Below, in pieces: positions 1 through 11,867 of a stretch of DNA of 64,000 nucleotides (positions are counted from its first letter, which is position 1; each line of letters begins with the position of its first letter). The position numbers and the translations under genes are program-made. The stretch lies in contig JAHQRK010000012.1 in assembly GCA_019828595.1 (NCBI GenBank), positions 1,116,001 to 1,180,000 of the forward strand. Reading direction: 5' to 3'. This stretch comes from Aphanomyces cochlioides (Eukaryota; Oomycota; Saprolegniomycetes; Saprolegniales; Verrucalvaceae). The notes under the pieces are model-generated. The model saw nothing but the letters and a program-made list of their open reading frames with translations. It was not told the origin of the DNA and ran no database searches.

Positions 1-1267
1 GAAGATGCGCGTCCACACGATCTCTCTCCTTCGCGAGACGCTCAACAAGTAGCTCGAGCTCCGAGCTCTTCTTGTAAAAACATTCGCGGTGAACATCCAT
101 CGCGCGGGCCCAGTTCTTCAAGCCCCCGGCGGTCGCCGCGTGTTGCTCGCAGAGCTTCGACATCTTCTCGAAGCGCGATTGCAAGTCGCGACGCTTCTCG
201 CGCTCAGTCTGGAGCTCATCTTGAAGGTCCTGAAGCCGACCTTCAAACTCCTGTTCGGAGTGACCAAGTTGGCGGGTCAGCTCCGCAACTTCATCACGCA
301 GCTGGTACAGATCTTCGTCCAGCGCATATCGCGGGCGGTCCCGACTTGGACTACGCCCCGCCTCTCGGCGCGAACGTTTCGCCTCAGGCTCGGTCGAGCG
401 AGAGCGAGAACGAGGGGCACGATGACGGCGCGCGGATTGTCGCGCAGCGCTGGGGCCAGCACGGCCGCGAGTATCGCCTCCCGGCGCAAAATTCGGAGGC
501 GGCTCCTACGGACACATGGGTGAGAGAAGCGGACCTTGGTCCAGACTCACATAGACTACTCTCAGCTTTTGGTACGCGACAGCGATCGCTCCGACGGTCT
601 CAGCAGCGAGGCGTACCTTCAAGCCATGGCACTCACGCGCAAAATTAACAACACGCCCTTGGAACTTAGCGTAGTTGTGGGGCCACGTCGTGGTGTCGAG
701 CGAAATACGCGCCAGCATTCGGTTGGCCCAGATGGCCACGTACTCAAATTTAGTTTCGTCCCGCAAGGGAGAAACAGGAACAAACGCGCGCATACCACCA
801 AAGCGGCGCTGGTCTTGTCGGATCGAAGGCCATTCGGCCATATCGACGATGACGGGGTTGCAGGTTTCCCACAAAGTTACTGCAAAGGCAACCCCCGCCG
901 CAAAATCACTTTTAGAATCGCCGCGCAGGCGAGAAGGCAATTGCGCCAACAAATCTCGAAACTTGCCCGGATCGGGCGTGCCACTGCGAGAGGCTGCAAA
1001 GCCTGACATTTGATCAAAGGTCAGATCGCATCCTGTGTCGGATGCCTGACAACGCGCGTGGACACCACCGCCAAGTCGAGTTTGGCCCTCCCGGATCCAA
1101 AGGTTCTCAAGGTACTTGGCGCGCCCCTGCGCCGGCGCTGCGCTTTGCTCGCGCCAGCCCAGATCGGGCGAGGGCGGTGTGTACTCGTAATCGACCTCTT
1201 CGTCGGCGTACATTTTTGAAAATGTTCCTGATTGGCTCAGCAAGAGCCAATGTGATAGTTGGAACAC
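1..1267 (-). pseudogene. LTR-retroelement gag-like frame, partial, interrupted by an in-frame stop
   Basis: A minus-strand frame opens at 1267 and runs to an in-frame TAG at 506-508. The same frame then stays open to the window edge. The part before the stop (253 aa) has no domain I recognise. The part after it is Arg/Ser-rich and then strongly charged and heptad-like (motifs DEDLYQLRDEVAELTRQL and ELELLVERLAKERDRV), which suggests a coiled coil. Its position about 100 bp inside an LTR (1364-1626) makes a gag-type structural protein of an LTR retroelement the best reading. The TAG means the copy is either dead or uses readthrough. I infer the family from context; no zinc knuckle or protease is visible in the piece present. 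Confidence 0.5.
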
Positions 1268-1363
1268 ACCAGTTGCAGTTCAGACGGGACTGTGAAGGGA
1301 TTACCCCCAGCGAGGGAGGCATCTCTGCAAAGCTTACGGGCTTTCGCCCTAAGTGTGGGATGA

Positions 1364-1626
1364 TGTAACCGTGCCATGTCTGGCAGGTACATAAGATGAG
1401 GGCGCGGTCTGTGAACAGACCTGGCGCCCTGCAATAGCGGTTCCCCGCGCTCTGCTGTGTGAACGACTGGCCTTAGGAGGCCACAGAAGTTGAAGCTCCT
1501 AGCGAGGCTGTGCGATAGCCAACGAGAAACAAGATAGGAACAAGACTTAGGTTGCTTTAACTTTAATTCACTCTTACACTTCAGTCGCAGTTCACACGCG
1601 CCTGATATCCTCTGCGCCCGGTTACA
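1364..1626 (-). repeat. Long terminal repeat
   Basis: A 263-bp unit begins TGTAACCG and ends CGGTTACA, the inverted TG..CA ends expected of an LTR. It lies immediately upstream of the minus-strand gag-like frame, so it fits as that element's 5' LTR. A fragment sharing its first ~50 bp recurs at 63160. I see no 5-bp target duplication directly around it, as expected if it belongs to a longer element rather than being a solo LTR. No clear TGG-type primer binding site follows it. Confidence 0.6.
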
Positions 1627-2149
1627 AATAGAGTGTGTAGTATCATGTAATCGAGCATTCTGCAATAATCAAGGAAAGGTTATATACTACCCAGTAATTT
1701 AAAGCTGCTGATGGAGTTCTTGTCCATAAATGAATGACAGCACAATTCGTCCTGTACATGTGCAGTGCACCCAAACTTCTCCATGGTGTCGAAAGCGCAT
1801 AGCCCAATATCGCGTGCAGAAAGCAATCCTACCTTCATCACACTTAAGTTGTCCACTCTGACGCCGTTCATTGTGTAGTTATATTGTAACTACACAGGTG
1901 ACGAACTCATCATGATCACGTTTGGCATCCAGCAACTCGCCTACATCAACAGAGATCGCTCAGTCCACACATGGACTTCATCTTGTGAATAGATTTTGGC
2001 TCACCATCAATCAATATAATATATAAGAAGGCATTGCGCCTGCGACATTAGAATAACGTATCAAAACGTAATACGGTATTACGTTACGTTAAATATAACG
2101 TATATCGGAATACGTTACGTTATGAATTTTCCGTACTAGTACTAAAATA
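1627..2149. other. AT-rich intergenic region with ACGTTA-type repeats
   Basis: No gene is supported here. At about 2052-2124 the sequence is built of irregular, partly palindromic repeats of the type AACGTA/TACGTT. A similar short run (6653-6691) lies just beyond the other end of the neighbouring transposon. The transposon therefore appears to have inserted into, or be bounded by, one such repeat tract. Confidence 0.5.
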
Positions 2150-2550
2150 TGGTGCACATCAACTAAAGGCGACATTTTGGCCAAATTCCTGCAACAGAAT
2201 GTTTGTAATTTAATTATTTTAATTGGTATATTTCTAATTGATATTAGCCAATAGTATCATATTATTTAGTTAAATACTACTCTGGTCCAGATTATTTGCT
2301 GTAGTCGACATTTGATTCGCGGGATTTTTCTAATACTTCCCAGATAAGCAATCTAATTGGCTTAACGGAAAGCACGAATCTCAAACATTGATTGGGTGTA
2401 TTTTGCGTCATTCAATTCGGCGGGAAACAAGAGATATGAGTGCTCAAAGTCAAATATTCAGAGAAATTTGGAGCAGGAGGATCCGGTGAGGGCTCACTAT
2501 TAAATCTAACATATCGAATACTCATCTCGATTAACGAACAACATCGCATC

Positions 2551-3942
2551 ATGCCCCAACCAAGCCACAAGCCACGGAAACGCCCTGGACCTCGCGCAAT
2601 CACGCGCCGAAATCTCACCAACGACGAGAGGTTTGCCGCATATCAGATGCTCCTTCAACGGTCGTATCACGGAAAGCTTGAGCGCGGTGCATTCAGCAAG
2701 ATATCCCGAATGTTCGAGTGCCATTGGAGCACAATATCTCGTCTTTGGTCTCGTGGAAGAGACTCTCTTACTGATGGCAACCTCGTCGCAGACATCGCCG
2801 CCAAACGGAAAGGTAAAACCCGTGAAAACTTATATTTATTGATAAACTATGGAAAATCACGAGTATAAATTTCTAAAGGACTACTTTTCTAGGGAATTGT
2901 GGAGCCAAAATACGACGAAGTGCAGAAGAGATTGAGAAGATAATCAAGGACGTCGCTCTGGAAGACCGTCAAACTACGAAGTCTGGCATCCCGAAGACAT
3001 CCATTGTGCGGCATATGAAAGAGACCTCAAGGCTCCGTGGAGGAACAAGTCGAGTGAAACCCTTGCTGACTCCTCTCAACCAAGAATTGCGAGTTCGACA
3101 TGCAGTGTACCTCCTTCAACCACAGTCGCATGGAAATCATATTTTCGCCAACATGCATGATTTTGTGCATGTTGATGAGAAATGGTTCTATGCGACTATG
3201 GTTAAAAGGAGGTTCTATGCCTATGACAACGAGTCTTTGCCCTTCCGTCCTGCCAAGTCAACCAAGTTTATCACGAAGGCCATGGTTTTGGCGGCTGTTT
3301 CTCGACCTCGTTACGATCCTGACAAGAAACAAGGTTTCAACGGCAATATCGGCATTTGGCCCTTCGTGACCCGTATCCCCGCTGCAAGATCAAGCAAAAA
3401 TCGTTCAAGAGGCACCATGGTGACGGCTTCTCGACCTGTGGACGCAGTTGCGTATCGTGAAATGGTCTTGAAGAATTATTCCAGCGATTCAAGCGAAAAT
3501 GCCTCGAAATGCGACTATTGTGAAAGTCCAACAGAACAACGCCAGTCCGCACAAATGCATCACCACCGATGAACTTCGTCGGTGCGGCATATCGGGCATC
3601 GAAATTGCAAGTCAGCCTACAAATAGCCCTGACTTCAACGTGCTAGATTTAGGAATTTTTAATTCTATTCAATCTCTTCAGCAGCGAAAGAGTTCTCGTA
3701 CGATCGACGAGCTCATTTCTGCTGTTGAAATAGCTTTTTCTGTATTGCCGGCAAAGACGATCAGCAAATCATTCATTACTCTTCAGAAGGTAATGGAATC
3801 GTCAATGCAAGACAAAGGGGGAAACAATTATAAGCTCCCTCATTTGAAGAAAGACGCTTCCAAGATGAAGGATTCTTTCAACCTTCAATGCGATTCCTCA
3901 ATCTATCGTCAAGCAATTGATCAACTGAATTGTCAACTTTAA
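2551..3942 (+). pseudogene. Mariner-like transposase pseudogene (DD..D type)
   Basis: The ATG at 2551 starts a basic, helix-turn-helix-like N-terminus (NLTNDERFAAYQMLL). A canonical intron at 2813-2892 (GTAAAA..TTCTAG) restores the frame into the central region. The first catalytic motif HVDEKWFY is present, followed by PRYD and GIWPFV segments. The second motif is QQNNASPH where the family has QQDNAxPH, so the catalytic Asp is lost. The last motif is SPDFNVLDLG. The frame changes between about 3500 and 3570, so at least one indel separates the central and C-terminal parts. In this family these residues form the DDE/D cleavage site. The copy is inactive. A second relic of the same family lies at 48560-48850. 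Confidence 0.7.
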
Positions 3943-4280
3943 GTTGACTTTCATAAAATGAGAAATCCAATTAAATTTGATGAGTGATTTATAAGTTTAT
4001 AGGGTTCAATACAAACTTCTATATATTTTTGTCATGCTCTAATACTTTATTCAAGTGAAAAGTGTACAACAAATAATGCGGACCGGAGTAGTATTGAATT
4101 TCAGAGCCTTTGGAGGGTTAGGGCCAAATAACTCTATAAAATCATGTCCACTGAGCGATTGGCTGAATCCAGATTTGATTTTCAGATTTCTTTCAAAAAC
4201 ATGAAGCCCACAGGACGTTTCAGGCAATTTCACAACGTTTTTCGTCTCTTGTCATTCACCAACAATGGCAACTTGGTGCC

Positions 4281-4307
4281 CATGGATATCCATGGATATC
4301 CATGGAT
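4281..4307. repeat. Short tandem repeat, 10-bp unit
   Basis: The unit CATGGATATC is repeated about 2.7 times inside the composite transposon, between the two transposase pseudogenes. No function is apparent. Confidence 0.8.
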
Positions 4308-4441
4308 TTCATACATTTATCAAGACAAAATACGCACGTGAAATGTGTATTACGCAAGTTCCCTACATCTCGTTCAGAATCGACTGAGGAATGCGACGAT
4401 GACTCTTGTCCTTTTTGTGGGCAAAACGTGTGAGGTTGTAG

Positions 4442-6335
4442 TCACAACCAAGGTGAGGCTTCAATGAAATGTGCGGAACGACGGAAGTACTTCCTTATTG
4501 ATGACAGAGTGACAGTTGCGAGACTTCTGGGGACGCATTTGATAAGCCCATTCCACGAATAGTCACAATGCGAACGAGCATAGCGCTTGGAACAACCCTA
4601 GAAAGGCTCAATCGGATTCAATTCGCAATGGTACTTTGGGTAGAAAAGACACACATGTCCTTGCGCTTCAACAGATTCTTCGACAATTGACTTTTGGCTT
4701 CGAAAATCATCATGTGACGCGAGGCAATGACGAGCACAACAAGTTGCAATGCCTTCGACAGAAGTCAAGTTCACCACTGACTTACATTGAAGTCGCATTC
4801 CATCAGTCGATACGCCACGTTCAGTCAAAACAGCCCTGATTCCTTTAGCAACACCACGGAGAGCGACAATAGGATGATCGTCAGGAAACACCATAGCTTG
4901 TTTTGTCCGATCTGGACCAAACCATCCATCTCGAATACGGGGCTGCTTCCCTCCTGGGCCCAAGTTCATGGACATCACGCGCAGCGCGTCGTCAGCGTAG
5001 GCGCTGTGGTTGGTGGACTGATCAAAGACAAAGCCGTCGCATGAGGATGCATGGCTGCAAAAGCTGGCAAGACCTTTGATGTCAGTTGATCAATCACATG
5101 CTTACTGGTCCAATAACCCTCTTGACTCTTTCCAATGTGCAAATCCTCGGTGACGTATTGAACAGACCCGTCAATTGTTTGGAATAAGCGGCCATGACAA
5201 GGGCAAAGAAACTCAGAGACCATGATGGAGCGGCCACGGCTCTTCTTGGGTAGATCTGGATGGTCTTCGTTGCTCCAAATGCGACCACCGTCGTCATTGG
5301 CATAGAACACAGATTCATCGTGTGTTACCCAAACAATTTCGGTCTTGGATAGGTCTTGTCGCTCTCCTACGTCTTGCATTTCACAGCCAGAGTAATCCAT
5401 CATTCGATCGTCAAATCCAAGCCAAGCCTTGCAGAAGGTCATTCGTTCAGCCACCACATCATCACGTTCATGCCTTCAATGTATACATTCTTTTTCCACC
5501 AGCCGTACTTGTATCCGACATGACGCATCCATCGGAGTGCCGTATTTTCTGACACCGTGGCAACGACAGCACCGGTAACAAGCGGCATAATCGATTCTTC
5601 CACATGCGCTTTGAATAGACGGGGGGTTCTCTGGGCGGGCAAAGTCAGATGCAACCATTTTCCACATTGTGACACAAAGTCTTCATCGTTGATGAGTGAT
5701 CGAGTCTTCTGGTGCTTTCCACGAGCGGACTCAGAGAGATGACCGGTTTCGCTGTAGACTCTACCCCAGTTTTGAATTGTTCTTGAACCGATGGAAAGAC
5801 TCCGAGGCAAGGCATTTGACGCAACCTCGGCAGCCATTCTTCTTGACATCCCCAAAGACCGTTGTTCAAAGTACTTTAGAAGCACCAGCAGCTTACAAAA
5901 CGTAGTGGTATTCGGCTTGGCATTTTTCAACTTTGTTTCAATTTGGGTGACCGCGACGTCATTGTTCAATGGAGCACACGGGGAGGTTCCTACGTTATCT
6001 ACACCCCATAAAGCTGTTAGAGGTATCATTGGACATGCATTTAAAGCTCGAACATTCTCCATATGACGCCTACGTTTTATACGCTCGCTGTCACCTGTGT
6101 AGATCATTCTTCGTCCTAATGCGGTGTCATTTTCATTGCTAAACTTCATTTGCGAAAGGTCGCTTGGCTTCAAAAAGGATAACTTGTCGTCGTCCTCCTC
6201 AGATTCACACTCTAAAGGTATGCAAGTGTCTGTATCAGCAGGGTTCAATTCGCTTTGTTCGGCAGACACAAAGCGCCCATCGGGGTGACGCTGCAGACGA
6301 GACTGAGCCCGTGATCGACGTGATCTTGGAGCCAT
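4442..6335 (-). pseudogene. DDE transposase pseudogene (fungal/oomycete THDES...ELNPIE type)
   Basis: The gene reads from the ATG at 6335 on the minus strand. The N-terminal ~300 aa contain a helix-turn-helix-like region. Catalytic-type motifs follow in order: WVTHDESVFYANDDGG, VFDQSTNHSAYADDAL, FPDDHP and HCELNPIEPF. This arrangement resembles DDE_3/IS630-Tc1-related transposases common in fungi and oomycetes. There are three lesions. A 1-base frameshift lies near 5450, where the two frames overlap. Another lies near 5040, just before the FDQSTNH motif. A TAG at 4598-4600 falls where the family usually has Trp after the ELNPIE motif, and downstream of it the frame stays open for another ~50 codons (CSKRYARSHCDYSW). 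It is therefore a dead copy. Family assignment is from motif memory, not a search. Confidence 0.6.
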
Positions 6336-6781
6336 GGCTGGTGTTGGAGCGATGTCCAGATACCAACCATCACCTTACGGATAATAACTCTACAAACTTT
6401 AAGTAAGCCTGACAAGCACCCCTATGGCCAAATCTTGTCCTTTTCCATACATTTGGTGTAAGAAGCGACCTCCGGAAAATCCTAATAACTTTTTCCCCGT
6501 ATTGAATTGGACAATTCCAAGCGATAACATCTTCTCATCTAATCGAGATCTATCGATGTTACCGCTAGATTATGGCTGGTTCGAAGCGTACAAAAAAATA
6601 TGGATGGTGAATCATGAGCTGAAATCCTGTCGCCTTTAGGTGATGTGCACCCTACGTTATATCATAACGTATCGTAACGTATCACAACTCATGCCGCATG
6701 AGTAGAGCCGCCAAGGTACATCGAGCTGCTTGTTACTATCCTCCTTTGCTTGCTCTGGGCTGCATATTCTCAAGAGGATAG

Positions 6782-7300
6782 TCAACGGCTGACATGGATG
6801 CGGTCTACTAATAGCCGTGAGTTCGCTTCGCCAATTCCATCTGGAAGTCGAGAAAAAGGGTGTACTCGGTACCTATCACCACGTAGCTCGCCCCCACGAC
6901 AGGCACATCGCAACCCATAGACGCCATTAGCTTGTGCTTGGGAGTAGATCATCATCTCGACCGTGCATTCTTCCATCCAAACCTTGCAATGCGACAGAGA
7001 GCATGGCGCTTGTACCGTCTCGACAATCCATGCGACTTTGTATACTGTGTACTATTGCCGAGAAACTACTCCAATCGTCAAAGTATACATGTATCTGATC
7101 CCGCAGGCGGGCAACATGGCGATTCCATCGTCGCAGCGCTCCACGTATATCGTTGGGAACAATCTTGGCTGCGCACTGGTGCTTTGGGCGACCTCTCTCG
7201 CGCTTACGGAAGCGCCATCTGGGGCAACGATGGGTTCCTCCTTGAACCAGCTGCCGCGTAGAACCACAGTCGATGAGGCTGTGTGCAAGTGTTGTGCGCC
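6782..7300 (-). CDS. Uncharacterised minus-strand gene remnant
   Basis: Two coding-looking stretches lie on the minus strand. One at about 7300-7075 includes GSWFKEEPIVAPDGASV and TIYVERCDDGIAMLPACG. The other at about 7010-6782 includes CSLSHCKVWMEEC and GDRYRVHPFSRLPDGIGEAN. A GTAGTT..AG intron near 7040-7070 could join them, but I could not find a splice that keeps the frame cleanly, nor a convincing start codon. It would be divergent to the START/FYVE gene at 7328. I do not recognise the product. It may be a decayed gene. Confidence 0.25.
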
Positions 7301-7327
7301 CAGGTTTCCATTCTCGACGTGCTTGAC

Positions 7328-8525
7328 ATGATGAAAAGACCGCCGTCGATCTTTTTCACGTGTCCTCCGCTGAGTCACCAAGAGGAAGCAAGTCTCCGAG
7401 CAGTGGCAAATGAAACGGCAGTCGACGTCGTACGTCCTTGCCGCTGTGTTGCTCGTCAAAGTTGTTGTAGATTGCTCGCTCTCGACTCCACGGCGGTCCG
7501 ATCCACTGGACGCCGCATGGAACGGAGGCCAATGTCAAGATCTTCAAAGGCTATGACGTCCGCCACCGCCACCGCGATGCCCCCATCGAGACGGAAATCT
7601 ACCTTGGCTTGATCGAAGTGAAAGCGCATATGGAGGAAATCGCCGCCGTCTTTGCCGATCAAAACGGCGCCGACGCGATCGACATGGCGCATCTCTACAC
7701 GATCGAGGAGAGAACCCATCGAGGCACGAGCGTTCAAGTCACATGGCGCGGCTACAAGAGCTTTCTGCCAGGCGTGATCCGCCGCCGCGATGTTTGTCTT
7801 GTCGACGTACGTCTCCATGTCGTCTCGTTGTGTGACGCTCCATATTAGATCGCCGACGGTTTTGTGACCAAGGACGGCCGACGCGGCTTTGTCTCGGCCC
7901 AACGCTCCGTCGAGCTCCCATGCTGCCCTGAGCTTGATCCTTCCTTGGGCTACACTCGCCAAGTGACGCTCGGCAGCGGTCTTGTCGCCTTGGAGTCGAG
8001 CCAGCGCGGCACTTTATACATTTCGTACTTGCTGCAACTGGCAGGAGCGTACTCTGGCCTCGCCGAGCATATCGTCCAAGCATTCAAGCAAGACGTCGTC
8101 TTGAAGGACAAAACGGCGCGGCGTCGGCTCCTCGATGGCTTGCTGCCGATCCGTCAGCGGCTCTTTGAAGCGCACTTGAGTCGGACGCCGATTCTCAATG
8201 CGATGCAGCTCGTGCCGCACGATGCAAGGTGCCAATGCTATCTTTGCTTGAAGCCGTTTGGCCTCTTCCGCCGCAAGACAAGCTGCTTCAAGTGCGGCGA
8301 GGTATTCCTTGATGTTTTTCCATCGCTTGACGGCGTGAAACGCAGGTTTTCTGCTCGAAATGCACCGAGCCATGGCGCGTCCAAGTGAGCGATCGTCTTC
8401 GGCTCGTGCCCATTTGTAAATTCTGCGTCCAAGCGCCGTCCGACGTCGACGACGATCAACTCGACCCTGCGTGTAGCCAGCTTGAATGGGCAGGGGCCAG
8501 TCTCGAGACTCTCATTTGCTTCTAG
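7328..8525 (+). CDS. START-like plus FYVE-like zinc finger protein (paralogue 1), four exons
   Basis: The predicted mRNA joins 7328-7429, 7471-7806, 7849-8301 and 8346-8525 (introns of 41, 42 and 44 bp, all GT..AG and phase 0), giving 356 aa and a TAG stop. Exon 1 is exactly 34 codons. Residues ~35-250 match the other three paralogues in this window and look like the START-related lipid-binding fold of oomycete START/FYVE proteins (GGPIHWT, YLGLIEV, PCCPELDPSLGY). The C-terminus has four CxxC pairs (CYLC, CFKC, CSKC, CKFC) that would bind two zincs in FYVE style, without the classical RRHHCR PI3P motif. The predicted role is membrane or lipid binding in the cytosol. No frameshift was found. 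The gene lies tail-to-tail with paralogue 2. Confidence 0.75.
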
Positions 8526-8818
8526 TCGTTCATTTTCACAAACTTGCGTTCATATTTGTTGCGTTCGAGCGTGTCTTGTGCTGTCCTCGACGGGGGATAA
8601 GGTTGACCGCCCCCCCCCTTCGCCCCCCGTCGCCCCCTCGTGTTGTCCCTAGCAGGGGGAAGTGCTCCATGACGCATTTTCTCCATCGTCGTCAACTTAG
8701 TGTGGCTGTGGGGGATTCTGCTAGCGGCAGGAATGACGAGATCGACGCTACAGATGTAGATGAAGCGACGGAATAAATTCAAACATTACACTGAGCTCTT
8801 ACTGTACATGCATAGACT
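8526..8818. other. Convergent 3' intergenic spacer
   Basis: This spacer lies between the tail-to-tail START/FYVE paralogues 1 and 2. It contains a C-rich tract (about 8610-8640) and AATAAA-like sequence near 8773. No gene is seen. Confidence 0.6.
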
Positions 8819-10009
8819 TCATCTTGGAGAGCTGGACGGGATGGAAGGATGGTCGACGACCCATGCGCCTGTTGTTTCCGCCGACGAGCCGACAGTCCAC
8901 TCTTGCGGGAATTCATTTGTCCACCCAGCGCCCGACGACGTTGACGAGGGCGACGTCGTGTGGTAAACGGACGTGAATGGCTTGGGGCTGGATGGAGTGA
9001 CCTTGCCGACGCACGCGGTACAGACGAGGACGGCGCAATCGTCGACTTGCCACTCGAGATTGCAGCGGCGGCACATGATATGGCCGCATTTCAGACACGC
9101 CGTCTTCTTGCTCCACCGGTGGAGGGGATGCTGGCAGTTGTAGCATTCTTTCGCGGCGTGAATCGGGTCCAGGACGACTGCGAACGGCGTCAGCGCGAGA
9201 CGATCCTCGCAGAGATATTTGTTGATGTGGAGAATGCTGCGGCATCGTCGGAGGTACGCAGCGTGCGTGAGGAATTGGCGCGTCTGGAGCTTGTCGAGGA
9301 TCCACTCGGACTTGCCGACGCGCATGTCAGCATGGCCGACGTTCAACACATCCACGACGCCGGATTTGGTCGACGATTCCATAAAGACCAAGCCGCTGCC
9401 ATGGTTGAGCATGCGCACGAAGCCGATCGAGTCTTCAAGGTCAGGGCAGCATGCGATTTTCACGGACTTCCACCCACGCACCCACCCGCGGCGTCCGTCT
9501 GGCATGGAAAACCCATGCATGCATTCCAAAACGCAATTGTCCCGCGGCCGGACGAGCGAAATCGGCGACTTGAAGCCTTGCCACTTGACAGCAATGCGTT
9601 CTTGGGGCGTATCGCGGAGAGAGTAGAGCGTGATGGCTTCGCTCACGCCTTTACCAAATCGCCGCTGGAGTCGAGCGACGTGCTTTGGCGTGTCGGTACG
9701 GAAGAGCTCGATGATTTCTTCAATCGTCCCAGTGACTTCCATCGCCCCGACAAAGAGAGACCCGCCGTCGATGCGTCTTGGCCGCGAAAGATACGCATGT
9801 CCCGCTCCGACGAGTGAAACTTCCACTGGATGGGACCGCCGAGGAGCTGCGCTTTCTCGACCTACAGCGCCAATTGAGCCGCGATTTCAACAGCGACGTG
9901 TACGTACGATATCTAACGCAGTACGTTTCGCCAGCGCTTCAATGTACGCATACTCCTCGGGAGAAAGCGGCGGACAGACAAAGTAGTCGCGTGGCAAATC
10001 GTACGACAT
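8819..10009 (-). CDS. START-like plus FYVE-like protein (paralogue 2) with a single-base frameshift
   Basis: The minus-strand ATG is at 10009. Exon 1 spans 10009-9908 (34 codons) and a 46-bp GT..AG intron (9907-9862) follows. Exon 2 (9861-8819) encodes a conserved start (VEKAQLLGGPIQWKF, RDMRIFRG). The frame then shifts near 9770-9790, after which DGGSLFVGAMEVTG continues to the TGA at 8819. Exons 1+2 total 1145 nt, one base short of a multiple of three, consistent with one deleted base. Downstream, the START-like core (IACCPDLEDSIGFV) and four CxxC pairs (CYNC, CLKC, CRRC, CTAC) are intact. The two later introns of paralogues 1 and 5 are absent. If the deletion is real this is a young pseudogene, or translation starts internally near 9826. 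Confidence 0.65.
9862..9907 (-). other. Intron of START/FYVE paralogue 2
   Basis: A 46-bp intron (GTACGT..TGTAG) follows codon 34, the same position as intron 1 of paralogues 1 (7430-7470) and 5 (15872-15912). Confidence 0.7.
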
Positions 10010-11867
10010 ATACAGTACTCGACAACGTTGAAATGTGTCGAATTTGGTCACTGTGGTCAATTACGTTTACAACCTTTATAAAGTCATATATACTAATTAA
10101 AGTATAAATTTTGCAAATATTGCAATTTGCAAGTATTTACTTGATATTTGCCCAATCAGAAGAAGAGTCCGATGCAACTTTCTCAGTGTTTTTCAACGAT
10201 GCAAAACCCCACGGCGAGATCACAATAAGCTCGTGAGCTTGAGTGAGCGCTGATCTATCGCCCGAGAACCTTCTTCCATCCATGGTCTCCCAGCTGTTTG
10301 AATAAACGCATTGGAATTTTCATTGTTGGTGCTGTCGCTCGAAATTGAACCCAACTCACACTATTTAAAAGCTTCTTATATTAATTAAATATGACTGAAC
10401 TACAATAATTCGACACCGATCTACCTTTGGCGTTTTGATAATGCCATCAGCCTTGTAAAGCGTGTCCAGGCACGTTGAGTCTTGAATAGAGCACGCAGTA
10501 TTGATTTAAAACGCATCGTGGCTTGACATCCTGCAGTGCACATGTCTGCTCAACTGGCTTTGCGTATTCCGGATAATTATCCGGATAACCTGTCCACCGT
10601 CAATGTTTATAAAATGAAATACGCAATAGTGACGGTGGCCATGTTGACACAACACTGAGCTCTCACTCTTGGTAGCGTTGTTCGTGATTAGCTTTCGATT
10701 TGCTCCGTCGTTGTTGAGTCAACTCGTGTCGCATTGTGTGCTGGACTCGCTCACACTTTTTTCCTACCTGTCAGTATCTATCACCATTATTAATTTTCAG
10801 AGTTTCCTGTCAAATTCGATGTGTGTCAATGGCATAAGCCACTCACTCTTCATCAAGGAATGAGTAAGAGTTGGGTGGAATCCCCTCTATTGAGACAATT
10901 GCTGGAAGCTGCACCACGTTCTGTGGGCGATAAATCACTCTTTGCGGCCTATGAGAGCCTCAGCGCCATGGTTTAGTCGATTGGCGGCTCACAACTACAG
11001 TAATCAATGGCTAGCAGGCGAAAAATTCAACGCCAATTCACTTCACAGCTCGACTAGATCACACGTGGAGCTTACTACGATTCAGCAACGCTAGGAGGCG
11101 ATTGTCAATGTCGTTGGATCCAATCTCTTAAAGCAGGAGAGCGTGAATTCAATGGAACGACGAGTTGTAAAGACAGAGGCGGAGCTGTTACGTTGTCGTG
11201 GCAGTTACACTTGAGACTCTGAAAGGACAACCATGACAGCGTCGCTGCCACTGTCTTACAACCCGCCAGAGTGACATACAGCAAGCAACGCGTGGATTGC
11301 GCTACACGGCATGACGTAATGCGTCAATTTCCAAGGCTAGAGTTGTCCACGGCGGGAATTCAATCGCGCTCGAGAGCGTGCCGTCCAAGCCTTGGAGGAG
11401 ATACGTATCGCAGCAGGAGAATGCATGTAGCTCAAACTCGTCACTGCCTTCCACAGATCCATCCACGGCGACACAGTGTAGCCCATGACGTTCATAGACA
11501 AGTAATACACGACCAGCTGGACGTCGCATACTTCAACGTTGAAACCCACGACAAAGCTGTGGCTCTCTCATGGCCACTCATTCTCGAGGTGCTGCTAGAA
11601 TGCCCAGGACGCTTTGGCCACCGTCTAAAGGTGACTAGACTGCGCTGTGTAGAGAGAAGAGCTTTTGTTTGTGGTCGAATCCACGTGCGACCAGCGCATG
11701 GACGCCAAGGATAACCACTGGAAGCGATTGGTCTGTCTTGAGTCAGATGGTGGCGAAAACGTTGTCGTCACGAGATGAAATCTTGGGTGAATTTTCACCC
11801 ACGCCATGTCTAGACACACTCTTCATGACGGAGAGCCACTTGGCATTCCGCTCGAAAGAACGCACTC
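10010..11867. other. Long intergenic region
   Basis: I cannot support a complete gene here. The first ~600 bp are AT-rich. A CCGGATAA palindrome pair lies at 10568-10588. At about 11300-11820 both strands have open frames of up to ~75 codons (for example the minus-strand stretch EGSDEFELHAFSCCDTYLL), which could be the remnant of a gene, but frames break repeatedly. Confidence 0.4.
10568..10588. promoter_or_regulatory. CCGGATAA palindrome pair
   Basis: TCCGGATAA is followed directly by TTATCCGGATAA. The same motif sits just upstream of four housekeeping-type genes later in the window. Here the nearest annotated start (10009, minus) is more than 500 bp away, so its target is unclear. Confidence 0.35.

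Larger units (their letters stand above)
2150..6652. mobile_element. Tc1/mariner-type DNA transposon (composite), TA target site, ~24-bp TIRs
   Basis: The left end reads TGGTGCACATCAACTAAAGG and continues GCGACA. The right end, reverse-complemented, reads GGGTGCACATCACCTAAAGG and continues GCGACA. These are inverted repeats of about 24 bp with two mismatches. TA dinucleotides flank both ends (2148-2149 and 6653-6654), the target duplication typical of Tc1/mariner/IS630-type elements. Inside are two convergent decayed transposase genes of different families (2551-3942 plus, 4442-6335 minus). Either one transposon inserted into another, or this is an element that carries both. Confidence 0.65.

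Noticed and set aside
8960..9817. A 285-codon plus-strand ORF over START/FYVE paralogue 2
   Set aside because: It is antisense to clear START and CxxC coding on the minus strand and has no family features of its own.
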